Source of the DNA: Henckelia pumila
Taxonomy: Eukaryota; Streptophyta; Magnoliopsida; Lamiales; Gesneriaceae
Assembly (NCBI RefSeq): GCF_033568475.1
Contig: NC_133121.1
Span: 57,077,905 to 57,141,904 of the forward strand
Direction: 5' to 3'
Length of the DNA stretch: 64,000 bases
The notes below the pieces were generated by a model, which saw nothing but the letters and a program-made list of their open reading frames with translations, was not told the DNA's origin and searched no databases. Position numbers and translations under genes: made by a program. Numbering within the stretch: the stretch's first letter is position 1; the number at the start of each line of letters is the position of its first letter. Shown piece by piece: positions 44,942-56,008 of the stretch.

Positions 44942-46443
44942 ATTCGATGCATACAAACCAAGTTTGGTCTTTAGTAGATCCTCCCGATGGAATTGTTCCA
45001 ATAGGATGTAAATGGATCTACAAGAGAAAGCTTGGGCCTGATGGTAAGGTATTGACCTACAAGGCACGATTGGTGGCGAAAGGTTATACTCAAAGACAAG
45101 GAGTTGACTATGATGAAACCTTTTCACCAGTTGCAATGTTCAAGTCCATAAGAATCCTTATTGCCATAGCTTCTTGGTATGACTATGAGATATGGCAAAT
45201 GGATGTGAAGACTGCATTTCTTAATGGAAACATTAAGGAAGATATCTATATGACACAGCCTGAGGGATACACATCCATGGGAAGCGAGCATAAGGTATGC
45301 AAGCTTCAGAGATCGATCTATGGTCTCAAACAAGCATCAAGAAGTTGGAACCAGAAATTTGATGAAACAATAAAGGATTTTGGTTTCATCAAGAACCCGG
45401 AGGAACCATGCGTGTACAAGAAAGTAGTTAAGGATGCTGTGACATTCTTAGTACTTTATGTTGATGACATCTTACTCATTGGGAATGATGTAGGGATGTT
45501 GCAGTCAACAAAGATATGGTTATCAGGTAGATTCTCGATGAAGGATTTGGGTGAGGCATCCTATATTCTAGGGATACAGATCTATAGAGATAGATCTAAG
45601 AGAATGATAGGACTTACTCAAGCTACTTACATCGAAACCATATTGAAAAGGTTTTCAATGGATGGGTCCAAGAGAGGACATCTACCTATGTATCATGGAG
45701 TTTCTCTATCCAAGTCTATGTGTCCCAAGACTGATGAAGAGATAGAGAAAATGACACATGTACCATATGCGTCAGCCATTGGTAGTATCATGTATGGGAT
45801 GATATCTACCAGACCGGATGTAGCATTTGCTCTGAGTGTCACGAGCAGATATCAATCCAATCCCGGTCAAATTCATTGGAAAGCCGTGAAGGACATTCTT
45901 AAGTACTTACGAAGGACTAAGAATATGTTCATGGTATATGGAGGAAGAGAACTGAAATTGAAAGGCTATACCGACTCTAGCTTCCAAAGTGACGTGGATG
46001 ACTCGAAGTCAACCTCTGGATTTGTGTTCATGCTCAATGGCGGTGCTGTCTCTTGGAAGAGTTCCAAGCAGGACACCACAGCGGATTCCACCACTGAGGC
46101 AGAATACATTGCGGCATCAGCTGCTGCTAAAGAGGCCGTTTGGATAAGAAATTTCGTCCAAGAGTTGGGCATCATTCCTGAAGCTGTTGGTCCAGTCCCG
46201 GTGTACTGTGACAACACGGGTGCCGTTGCTCAGGCAAGGGAACCAAGGTCTCATCAAAGATCCAAACACGTACTGAGGAAATACCACATCATCCGGGAGA
46301 TCGTGGAAAGAGGAGACATCACTATCGAGAGAGTGGCCTCTGCAGACAATATCGCTGATCCACTTACTAAGCCCTTGCCAGGACCATTATTTGACAAACA
46401 TCGCGAAGCAATGGGACTGCGTAGTATGACTAGTTGGCTTTAG
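44926..46443 (+). CDS. Copia F reverse transcriptase-RNase H segment, open
   Basis: An uninterrupted 505-codon frame, the longest intact retroelement frame here. The RT domain (RVT_2 type) includes GCKWIYKRKLGPDG, YKARLVAKGYTQRQGVDY, QMDVKTAFLNG and the catalytic LYVDDILLIGND (about residue 180). RNase H follows with GYTDSSFQSDVDD, STTEAEYIA and YCDNTGA, and the frame ends ADNIADPLTKPLPG...SWL. The start Met is simply the first after the upstream frameshift; the natural protein is part of a larger polyprotein. Gag, protease and integrase are broken upstream, so autonomous movement is unlikely. Confidence 0.92.
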   Translation: MQSEIDSMHTNQVWSLVDPPDGIVPIGCKWIYKRKLGPDGKVLTYKARLVAKGYTQRQGVDYDETFSPVAMFKSIRILIAIASWYDYEIWQMDVKTAFLNGNIKEDIYMTQPEGYTSMGSEHKVCKLQRSIYGLKQASRSWNQKFDETIKDFGFIKNPEEPCVYKKVVKDAVTFLVLYVDDILLIGNDVGMLQSTKIWLSGRFSMKDLGEASYILGIQIYRDRSKRMIGLTQATYIETILKRFSMDGSKRGHLPMYHGVSLSKSMCPKTDEEIEKMTHVPYASAIGSIMYGMISTRPDVAFALSVTSRYQSNPGQIHWKAVKDILKYLRRTKNMFMVYGGRELKLKGYTDSSFQSDVDDSKSTSGFVFMLNGGAVSWKSSKQDTTADSTTEAEYIAASAAAKEAVWIRNFVQELGIIPEAVGPVPVYCDNTGAVAQAREPRSHQRSKHVLRKYHIIREIVERGDITIERVASADNIADPLTKPLPGPLFDKHREAMGLRSMTSWL

Positions 46444-46444
46444 G

Positions 46445-48300
46445 GCAAGTGGGAGATTGTAGGAGTGGGTGCCCGGTGAGCCAACTTGTGGCTAAGGGCT
46501 TTTTTGACTCTATGTATAAACAATCTTTGTTTAATATAATTTACACTTTTATTATGGCGTCTCATTTATCTTTTATCATATTATTATGTTGTGACATACT
46601 ATAAGATGTTTATATGAAGACCTTGAATATACTATAGTGTATGTAAGATGTGGTAGCACATGGGGATGGCTATCATGAAACACATCTTATAGTCACTGTA
46701 TATTCTAAACAGTTCCTAGTCGATTGAGCCGTCCATTAATAAGGATAAGGATCGCTCGAGATTGAGACTAGCATTTGCGATGCCGAGTACCACGTTTCAT
46801 TGGTATGGAACATAGAGATGTTCAAAGCATGCAAATGGATATTCATACGATGAATGATCGAACTACCCTATCCGGACTTTCCAAGTGGTTATCACTTATC
46901 GAGTGGATAAAGTCCGCGGTTTTGGTTGTACACCATTAGTCCTTACTACTTGAAACATCATTGAGACTCTATATGCTAGTACTGTACTTTGAATCGTTTA
47001 CCAACTCTATTGGGGTCATCAGGTGTCAGGATTGGGTACAGTTACGACACATATAGGAGTCGATGCTTTGTTGTCAAGGATTCACCACATACTTGCGAGT
47101 GTGGATATCCTATGCAATCTGAGGAGATATTAGTGTGACAAATCTCTGGCCAGAGTACATGATGTGTTTTAAGAAATGGTTTCTTAGTAGCACATGCGAT
47201 GTCACTATTTGATCTTCAAGATGCATTGCATAGTTATCGAATCTCGAACGATTCTCGATTTACCAATGGTTGTTGATTCGATCGGGATATATGGATGAAG
47301 GGACCGTACTGTACGCTAACCAAAATCTATTGGTTCTTGCAGGCACTATCAGTGATACCTAGGGAATCATGGGGCGATGTTGCTAGGCGCTCTTACCATG
47401 ATTCGATGGGCAAGTCGGAAATTGTTGTTCTGAGTCACAAGGAGTTGTGAGCCCACGGCTAGCTGTATCCCTGAACCATTGAGGGTCACACAAGTAATGG
47501 ATTTTTAATCCCCGTTGAGATAGTTAAATTTAAAGAGTTAAATTTAATGAACAAAGAAGTAGGACTTCTTATATCAGAGTAGAAGAGTAAGATTTCCTAA
47601 AATGATATAGGGATGGGCATTTTTGGAAATCACTGAATTCGGATTCAAAAAATTTATCTTGACTTTAAAAGATGCAGAAATGGTTTCTGTGCACATTGGT
47701 GAAATTGGTTTATCAATTTGAGTCACGATGAATTTTATATTAATTTTTGAACATGCGGGCTTTGCTTGTCAGGCTTGAACTTATGACTAATGGGTCCTAA
47801 GCTGTTAGCAGCCCACATTGTAAATAAGTTATTGCAGTACAGAAATTACACAACAGAGGTAAAATTTTCGAAAACCCTAGCCTCCAGTCTAGAGAATTCG
47901 GCCGCCCCTCTCTGTGTTTTCTCTCTGAAAATTCCAGCCTGTGAATTTTGAATTTGCAGTCTGGTTTAACGGATCAAATTCGTTAATTCTCTTCGTAGAA
48001 ACTTCTGATAGATTTTCTAGTGCAATCTATCAGAGGGATTAAACTTCTGTTCGTGGACCTGATTGAAGAATTGTTCGTCCATCAGTTCCTGGGATATACA
48101 ACAAGAGCAGAATAATCTGTTGGTGTCCATAATCTCGATTCGAGATTGGAGGTAAAAATTTAATTTTTATTTAATTTTTACACGCACAATTTAATCGTAA
48201 ATTTTTGATACCCATGATATGGAATTGTTCCATATAAAATTTTTAAACTTCCGCTGCACCGGGTATCAATTCTGATTGATCTGAACACGGTTTTCCAGCA
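46445..48300 (+). repeat. PPT and 3' LTR of copia F
   Basis: The purine tract AAGTGGGAGAT (46447-46457) is followed by the LTR 46458-48300 (1843 bp), starting TGTAGGAGTGGG and ending TTTTCCAGCA. Confidence 0.9.
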
Positions 48301-48305
48301 AGTAT

Positions 48306-48474
48306 ATTCAAGGTCTTTATCAAAACAACAATAGTATATCACAATATAACAATATGAAGAAAGATAAAGAAAATGCCATTAATTAATGTAAATTATATTA
48401 AACAAAGATTGTTTATACATAGTGTCATAAAAGCCCTTAGCCACAAGTTGGCTAACCGGGCACCCACTCTTTCA
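48306..48474 (-). repeat. 3' LTR of copia G, first part
   Basis: On the minus strand it starts TGAAAGAGTGGGTGCCCG at 48474 and continues, after copia F, at 38732. The PPT of G (GTGGGAGAT) lies at 48475-48483. Confidence 0.88.
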
Positions 48475-48499
48475 ATCTCCCACTTACCCTAAAGCGAAC

Positions 48500-51260
48500 T
48501 AGTCATACTACGTAATCCCATTGCTTCGCAATTTTTGTCAAACAATGATCCAGGCAAGGGCTTAGTAAGTGGATCAACGATATATATTGTCTGTAGAGGC
48601 CACTCTCTCGACAGTGATGTCTCCTCTTTCCACAATCTCTCGGATGATGTGGTATTTCCTTATTACGTGTTTGGATCTTTGATGAGACCTTGGTTCCTTT
48701 GCCTGAGCAACGGCACCAGTGTTGTCGCAGTACACCGGAACTGGACCAACAGCTTCAGGAATTACGCCCAACTCTTGGACGAAATTCCTCATCCAAACGG
48801 CCTCTTTAGCAGCAGCTGATGTTGCAATGTATTCTGCCTCAGTGGTGGAATCTGTTGTGGTGTCCTGCTTGGAACTCTTCCAAGAGACAGCACCACCATT
48901 GAGCATGAATACAAATCCAGAGGTTGACTTGAGTCATCCACGTCGCTTTGGAAGCTAGAGTCGGTATAGCCTTCCAATTTCAATTCTATTCCTCCATAAA
49001 CCATGAATATATTCTTAGTCCTTCTCAAGTACTAAAGAATATCCTTCACGGCTTTCCAATGCATTTGACCGGGGTTGGTCTGATATCTGCTTGTGACACT
49101 CAGAGCAAAGGCTACATCCGGTCTGGTAGATATCATCCCATACATAATACTACCTATGACTGACGCATATGGTATGTGTGTCATTTTCTCTATCTCTTCG
49201 TCAGTCTTGGGACACATAGACTTGGATAGAGAAACTCCATGACACATAGGTAGATGTTCTCTCTTGGACTCATCCATTGAAAACCTTTTCAATATAGTGT
49301 CGATGTAGGTTTCTTGAATGAGTCCTATCATTCTCTTAGATCTATCTCTATATATCTGTATCCCTAGAATATAGGAGGCCTCACCCAAATCCTTCATCGA
49401 GAATCTACCTGATAACCATATCTTTGTTGACTGCAACATCCCTACGTCATTCACAATGAGTAGGATGTCATCAACATAAAGCACTAAGAACATCACCGCA
49501 TCCTTAACTACTTTCTAGTACACGCACGGTTCCTCAGGGTTTTTGATGAAACCAAAGTCCTTTATTGTTTCATCGAATTTCTTGTTCCAACTTTTTGATG
49601 CTTGTTTGAGACCATATATTGATCTCTGAAGCTTGCATACCTTATGCTCGCTTCCCATAGATGTGAATCCCTCAGGCTGCATCATATAGATCTCTTCCTT
49701 AATGTTTCCATTAAGAAATGCAGTCTTCACATCCATTTGCCATATCTCATAGTCATACCATGCTGCTATGGCAATAAGGATTCTTATGGACTTGAACATT
49801 GCGACTGGTGAAAAGGTTTCATCATAGTCAACTCCTTGTCTTTGAGTATAACTTTTTGCTACCAATCATGCCTTGTAGGTTAGTACCTTACCATCAGGCC
49901 CAAGTTTTCTCTTGTAGATCCATTTACACCCTATTGGAACAATTCCATCGGGAGGATCTACTAAAGACCAAACTTGGTTTGTATGCATCGAGTCTATTTC
50001 CGACTGCATAGCTTCAAGCCATAAATTCGAATCCGCATCAGAAATTGCTTCCTTGAAGTTTCTTGGATCACATCCAATGTCGGGTTCACTTTGATCCCCT
50101 TCAAAAAGAAGACCATATCGAATAGGAGGTCTAGAAATTCTCTCGGATCTCCTAGGTGTAGGCGTGTCCACTGAAGGTTCTTGAGGTATGGGATCGTTAT
50201 TTTGTATCTCGGGTTCTTCTCGAATTTCTTCGAGTTCCATCATCTTGCCTTTTTTATCTAATAAGAACTCCTTCTCCATGAAGGTGGCATTCCTCGAAAC
50301 AAACACTTTTGTTTCAGTAGGATGATAGAAATAATATCCGATTGAATTCTTCGGATATCCTACAAAATAACATAAAGTGGATCGACTATCCAACTTATCT
50401 CCCACTGTCTGCTTCACGTAAGCAGGACATCCCCAAATCCTCAAGTACGAATACTTAGGAGCTTTGTCATTCCATAACTCGTATGGAGTTTTATTCACTG
50501 CTTTGGTGTGAACATTGTTCAACAATAATACCGCCGTTTCAAGTGCATAGCCCCAAAACGAAGGAGGGAGCACAGTGAAGCTCATCATAGATCGAACCAT
50601 GTCCAACAAAGTTCGATTGCGATGCTCCGAGACACCATTCAGCTGAGGTGTCATAGGAGGAGTCCACTGAGATAGAATCTCATTCTCTTTTAGATAGCTC
50701 AAAAACTCGGTACTTAAGTATTCTCCACCTCGATCCGATCTAAGTTCTTTAATACTTCTACCTTGTTTGTTTTCTACTTCAGCCTTGAATTCTTTGAACT
50801 TTTCAAATGATTCAGACTTATATTTCATTAAATATAAATACACATACCTAGAATAATCATCAGTAAAGGTAATGAAGTAGGTGTGACAAAATTTAGTACC
50901 GATATTAAATGGTCCGCAAACATCTGTATGGATCAAATCCAACAGATTTTGACTACACTCAGGCTTCCCTTTGAAAGGAGATTTAGTCATTTTTCCTTTT
51001 AGACATGACTCACAAGTAGGTAGAGAGTTAATATCAGACATGTCAAACTTGCCCTCTCCCACTAGCTTGTTCATCCTCCTTGAGGAAATATGACTTAGCC
51101 TAGCATGCCAAAGGTTTGCCGAGTTTTGACTATCTTTTTTCCTTTTATTTGTTGTTACCGGTTTATCAACATATTTAATTGGAACGTCTTTTAATTTTAA
51201 GTTATATAGATCGTTTTCAAGTTGTCCATTTCCAATCAAACATTCATTCTTGTAAATATT
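48500..51260 (-). pseudogene. Copia G integrase, RT and RNase H
   Basis: The minus-strand frame from 51239 gives the integrase (HARLSHIS, CESCLKGKMT, HTDVCGPF, TDDYSRYVYLYLM, NGVSEHRNRTLL), RT (GCKWIYKRKLGPDG, QMDVKTAFLNG, LYVDDILLIVND) and RNase H (GYTDSSFQSDVDD, STTEAEYIA, YCDNTGA). Stops at about 51254, 49865, 49514 and 49031, a frameshift near 48950 and damage in the C-terminal DNIADPL motif inactivate it. Copia F has sense codons at the same positions. Confidence 0.9.
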
Positions 51261-52406
51261 TCAAATCCCATTCACAAAATTACAAGAAAAACCATCTCTA
51301 TCAAGTATAGAAACAGAAATAATGTTTTTAACTAAATCTGGCACAAATAAACCATCTATCAAAAATAACTTAAAATTGTTCTGCAAAACTAAATAAACGT
51401 CTCCCACTGCTTTGGCTTCAACTCTGGAACCATTTCCAAGCCTCAGCTGGGTCTCACCCATCCTAATCTTACGACTTCTTGTCATCACCTGCAAATCATT
51501 GCAAATGTGAGATCCACATCCGGTATCCAATACCCAAGAAGTAGTATTAAGTGAAACATTTATTTCAATGTAAAACATACCCTTTGCAGTTCGCAACTGC
51601 TCGAGGTATTCCTTGCAGTTACGTTTCCAATGACCGGGTTTCTTGCATTGATGGCAAACATCTCCAGATATGTTCACGTTTGAAGCTTTTGTCTTGCCCT
51701 TCTTCTTTGGTACAATTTTCTTGGGTGGGGCAGAACGTTTCTTACCCTTTCCACTTGGCCCCTTCTTGGAGTAAGAAGAGGAGCCAAACAAGAGTACTGG
51801 TTTTTCCTTCTTTAATGTGGCCTCATAAGACACAAGCATATTGACCATCTCTTCAAGGGTGACCTCTATCTTGTTCATATTGAAGTTCACCACAAATCCG
51901 TCAAACGACGAAGGAAGTGAATGAAGCAATAAGTCCGTATTCAATTCATGCTCCAATGTCAAATCGAGTGTTACCAACTTCTCAATTAGCCCAATCATGT
52001 GTACCCCATTCTCACGGACAAAAGTCCCATCTCGCATGCGGCATGTCATGAGCTCTTTGACGGTGGAATACCTCTCCGACCTTGACTGAGCTCCAAAAAG
52101 TTCCTTGAGATGCATGTGTATGTCAGCAGCATTCACTGCATCCTCAAATCGCCTCTGGAGTTCATCAGACATTGAAGCTTGCATATAGCATTTAGCCTTG
52201 ATATCATGGTCCCACCATTGATCATGTTTTGCCAATTCTTCCGGACTTATATTAGCCGGTGCTTCCTTTGGAGGATTCTTTTCTAACACGTAGAAAATTT
52301 TCTCCGAGTTTAGAACAATCTTTAATTTATGGAACCATTCCGTATAGTTTGCGCCAGTCAATTTGTTTTGTTCGAGAATTGAGTATAGTGGATTGCGCGA
52401 ATTCAT
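51261..52406 (-). CDS. Copia G gag and protease segment, open
   Basis: An open frame, starting most plausibly at the second Met (MNSRNPLYSILEQ, about 52406) because copia F starts at the equivalent place. Contents: gag N-terminus (YTEWFHKLKIVL), UBN2-like capsid region with YSTVKELMTCRM and LLHSLPSSFDGF, a Lys-rich linker, CCHC zinc knuckle CHQCKKPGHWKRNC (residues 261-274 counted from the upstream Met), and the protease site WVLDTGCGSH with D-T-G intact. It ends at a TGA at 51252-51260 where F reads on into integrase. This is the best preserved gag in the window. Confidence 0.9.
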   Translation of the reverse strand: MNSRNPLYSILEQNKLTGANYTEWFHKLKIVLNSEKIFYVLEKNPPKEAPANISPEELAKHDQWWDHDIKAKCYMQASMSDELQRRFEDAVNAADIHMHLKELFGAQSRSERYSTVKELMTCRMRDGTFVRENGVHMIGLIEKLVTLDLTLEHELNTDLLLHSLPSSFDGFVVNFNMNKIEVTLEEMVNMLVSYEATLKKEKPVLLFGSSSYSKKGPSGKGKKRSAPPKKIVPKKKGKTKASNVNISGDVCHQCKKPGHWKRNCKEYLEQLRTAKGMFYIEINVSLNTTSWVLDTGCGSHICNDLQVMTRSRKIRMGETQLRLGNGSRVEAKAVGDVYLVLQNNFKLFLIDGLFVPDLVKNIISVSILDRDGFSCNFVNGI

Positions 52407-52436
52407 TGTAATAAAATACTGAAAAGAAACAGACAA

Positions 52437-54090
52437 TAATCAGTGATTGTTTAATTAATTTACTAAGACATAAAATATGGCGAGATTTAATTTTATGAAT
52501 TTCACTCCCACTATTTTAACGATATCACTACCCTCTAGTGAAAACGAGAAACTTGTTTTCTTAGTGGGAACATGGAGTCCAATTGACAAACTATAGTCCC
52601 GAATAATATCAGCCAACCATAATTTTCAAAAGGTAGAGCCCAATTGCTTCCAAAGCAATCCCCATGTTTTTTTTTACCTCATGTCAAATAAGGGCCCAAT
52701 AATATGACGCCGTTTATTGTGACATGTCAAGATAACCCATCAATATTAAGTTGTGATGGACGGTCGCCATGTGGATCCCCAATAATATGAGCCAATCCCA
52801 TGGGAGTTTCACCCAACTTACAACATGTGTCGATCCAATGTACAACTTTCCGACGAACGGGCCCCCCCAATAATATGAGCCGGACCGTGCCCGCAGGTAG
52901 TATCTCATACATTGATCGTTGATAGAAGGTAGGAACATTTAAAAAATATTTAAATTCCCTTTTGTTAATCTTGATATCAATTTTAAATCATATTTAAAAT
53001 GAGGGATTTTTAATTTTGAAAAATTCGTCTCATCAATCAACATTTGTATGCTTGCGGGATTCATGCAATTTAGTTCTAAACATGCATACAACTATAATAT
53101 CAAATATTATATTTAGGATGATCGACTCCAATACTAATCGACCTGTGGTTGCCAATCACGAGTCTAAGTCCAATCCTAGGTGATATGCAAATATGCAATG
53201 CAATCCTATTACATTGAGCTTCCAATTTACATTTCTTCGGTCTTTATTGTCTGCTGGGCCCACCTTTGTCTTCAAATCTTTATCTCCCACTAAGTCTAAT
53301 AAATTTACAATAAATTTCGATGACAAGTAGGGGATACATATTTAAGGATGGGAACGGCCCCATAAACTAGGCTCACTTTTTATTACAAATGACAATTCAA
53401 ATTGGGCCATAAACCAAGCCCATTAATAAAACCCAACAACAATAAAACCAAATGTAAACAACCTAACATACACCTACAATATTGGTCATGACAATTGATC
53501 ATCCTTTTATCCAATAATTAATTCAATAATTAAATAATTGGATAACATGCAATGGCATCATAATTAAAAAGATAAAATCAAATTTTATCTTATCCTTTCA
53601 TAAGATCATATCTTATCATCAATTGTACCAAAATAATTATTTTTATAAAATCTAATTTAACGGATAAAATTTATAAATTTTCAAAAAATTTAAATTTATC
53701 CAAAAATCAATTTTAAAAATTTCGGACTCAAACAATTTGACCCGACGCCTCGTGGACCAATCAAAAACAATTTTCGATCGGACCAAAAACTAAAATTTCA
53801 AATTCTTAAAAAATTACATTTTTTTTTTCGGACTGCCCGGGACCGCCTCCACGTGGGACAGGGCTGCCCACGTGGAGGTGGGCAGCTCGTCGCTGCCCTG
53901 GGTAGCGCCGTGCGCTGCCCTTGGGCAGCGATCAAGTCGCTGCCTCGGGCAGCGACGATCGCGGCCTGTGATGCCCTGTTTCCTTCAAAATTTTAATTTA
54001 AAAATTCATTTTGTTTTCAAAAAAAAAAATAACCGAGGCTAAAAATTTTGTACAATCGATTAATTTTAATCGTTTGATCAAAGAACGACC
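52437..54090 (-). other. Copia G leader
   Basis: Counterpart of 41294-43028. It contains the conserved GGCTCATATTATTGGGG repeats and the ORF at 52714-52938, and a GC-rich island at 53829-53975 with several long inverted repeats (CCACGTGGGACAGGGCTGCC...CCCACGTGG; GCTGCCC/GGGCAGC). The island differs in sequence from the one in F but has the same character and position. Confidence 0.6.
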
Positions 54091-54105
54091 TGGCTTTGAT
54101 ACCAC
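54091..54105 (-). other. Primer binding site of copia G
   Basis: On the minus strand GTGGTATCAAAGCCA follows the 5' LTR end. It matches initiator Met-tRNA with one change from F (TATCAAAGCC instead of TATCAGAGCC). Confidence 0.82.
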
Positions 54106-56003
54106 TGTTGGAACACACGTTCTCTGATCACACGAATGTGATACCCGGAGCAGCGGAAGTTAAAAAAATTTTATTTTTCGATATGGAACGATTCCATATC
54201 GTGGGTATCAAATCCAAACGATTAAAATCTTGCAAGTAAAAATAAAAATCACAATTAAATATTTTTACCTCTTCAAGCAATGGCTTGATTATGGAATCCA
54301 ACAGAATTTAATCTGCTCTTCTTGTAAATTCCGGGAACCGATGACTTGCTCGATCAATCTCCGGAATCAGGTCCACGAATAGAAAACAGAAACCCTCTAA
54401 TTGATTGCACTATAAATCAATCAGATGTTTATCGTAGAGAATAAACAGATTTGATCTGTTAATTCAGTAAGTGACTTTTCAGAAAAATCACAGACCAAAT
54501 TTTCTCATAAAGGGAAGAGGAGAATTCAAAAATTCCCCTAGAATAATATGTAGTATTTTCGAAAATCACAAAGTGGAATTCTTGTGTAATTTTCGAAACC
54601 TACACACATATATATATATAATTTCTAGACTGGATTAAGTTATAATTGTATTAGGACACTAACCCCTTAGAGCCCACAATCCATAATTTAAGCCCAACAA
54701 GCCAAGCCCGTTATTATAGAGATTAATATAAAATTCATCATGACTCCGATTGATAAACCGGTTTCACCAATGTGCACAGAAACCATTTCTGCACCTTTTA
54801 AAGTCAAGATAATTTTTCTGAATCCGAATTCAGTGATTTCCAAAAATGTCCATCCCTATGTCATTTTAAGAAATTTCACTCCCTTTAGTTAAGAAGTCCA
54901 ACTTCTCTTTCGTTAAATTTAACTCTTTAAATTTAACTATCTCAACGGGGTTTAGTAATCCATTACTTGTGTGACCCTCAATGGTTCAGGGATACAGCTA
55001 GCCGTGGGCTCACAACTCCTTGTGACTCGAAACAACAATTTTCGACTTACCCATCGAATCATGGTAAGAGCGTCTAGAAACATCGCCCCATGATTCCCTA
55101 GGTATCACTTATAGTGCCTGCAAGAACCAGTAGGTTTTGGTTAGCGTACAGTACGGTCCCTTCATCCATATATCCCGATCGAATCAACAATCATTGGTAC
55201 ATCGAGATTCGTTCGAGATTCGATAACTATGCAATGCATCTTGAAGATAAAACAGTGACATCGCATGTGCTACTAGGAAACCAAGTAACCTAAAGCACAT
55301 CATGTACTCTGGCCAGAGATTTGTCATACTAATATCTTCTTAGATCGCATTCGATATCCACACTCGCAAGCATGTGGTGAATCCTTGACAACAAAGCATC
55401 GACTCCTATATGTGTCGTAACTGTACCCAATCCCGACACCTGATGACCCCTTAGAGTTGGTAAACATGTCAAAGTACAGTACTAGCATATAGAGTCTCAA
55501 TGATGTTTCAAGTAGTAAGGACTAATGGTGTACAACCAAAACCGCGGACTCATCCACTCAAATAATAATAACCACTTGGAAAGTCTGAATAGGGTAGTTC
55601 GATCATTCATCATATGAATATCCATTTGCATGCTTTGAACATCTCCATGTTCATTACCAATGAAACATGGTACTTGGCATCACAAATGCTAGTCTCAATC
55701 TCGAGCGATCCTTATCCTTATTAGCGGACGGCTCAATTGACTAGGAACTGTTTAGAATATACAGTGACTATAAGATTTGTTTCATAATAGTAATCTCTCT
55801 TTATTCACTATCTAATCTTACTTACACTATAGTATATTCAAGGTCTTTATCAAAACAACAATAGTATATCACAATATAACAATATGAAGAAAGATAAAGA
55901 AAATGTCATTAATTAATGTAAATTATATTAAACAAAGATTGTTTATACATAGAGTCATAAAAGCCCTTAGCCACAAGAGGATAACCGGGCACCCACTCTT
56001 TCA
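54106..56003 (-). repeat. 5' LTR of copia G
   Basis: 1898 bp; on the minus strand it starts TGAAAGAGTGGGTGCCCG at 56003 and ends GTGTTCCAACA at 54106. The ORF at 55967-56215 crosses its border and is not a gene. Confidence 0.9.
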
Positions 56004-56008
56004 GCTTT

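Larger units (their letters stand above)
38738..48300 (+). mobile_element. Copia F, full-length (plus strand)
   Basis: A 9.56-kb Ty1/copia element with both LTRs (TGAAAGAGTGGG...CCATCA and TGTAGGAGTGGG...CCAGCA), primer site, leader, remnant gag, protease/integrase, an open RT-RNase H frame, PPT, and the exact 5-bp duplication AGTAT. It sits in opposite orientation in the 3' LTR of copia G and belongs to the same family. It is the youngest insertion in the stack. Confidence 0.92.
37011..56003 (-). mobile_element. Copia G (minus strand), carrying copia F in its 3' LTR
   Basis: A Ty1/copia element read from 56003 leftwards: 5' LTR, primer site, leader, gag-protease, integrase, RT-RNase H, PPT and 3' LTR. 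The 3' LTR is split by copia F. Without F it is about 9.4 kb. The target duplication GCTTT lies on both sides. Five or more stops and a frameshift inactivate its polyprotein. Confidence 0.9.
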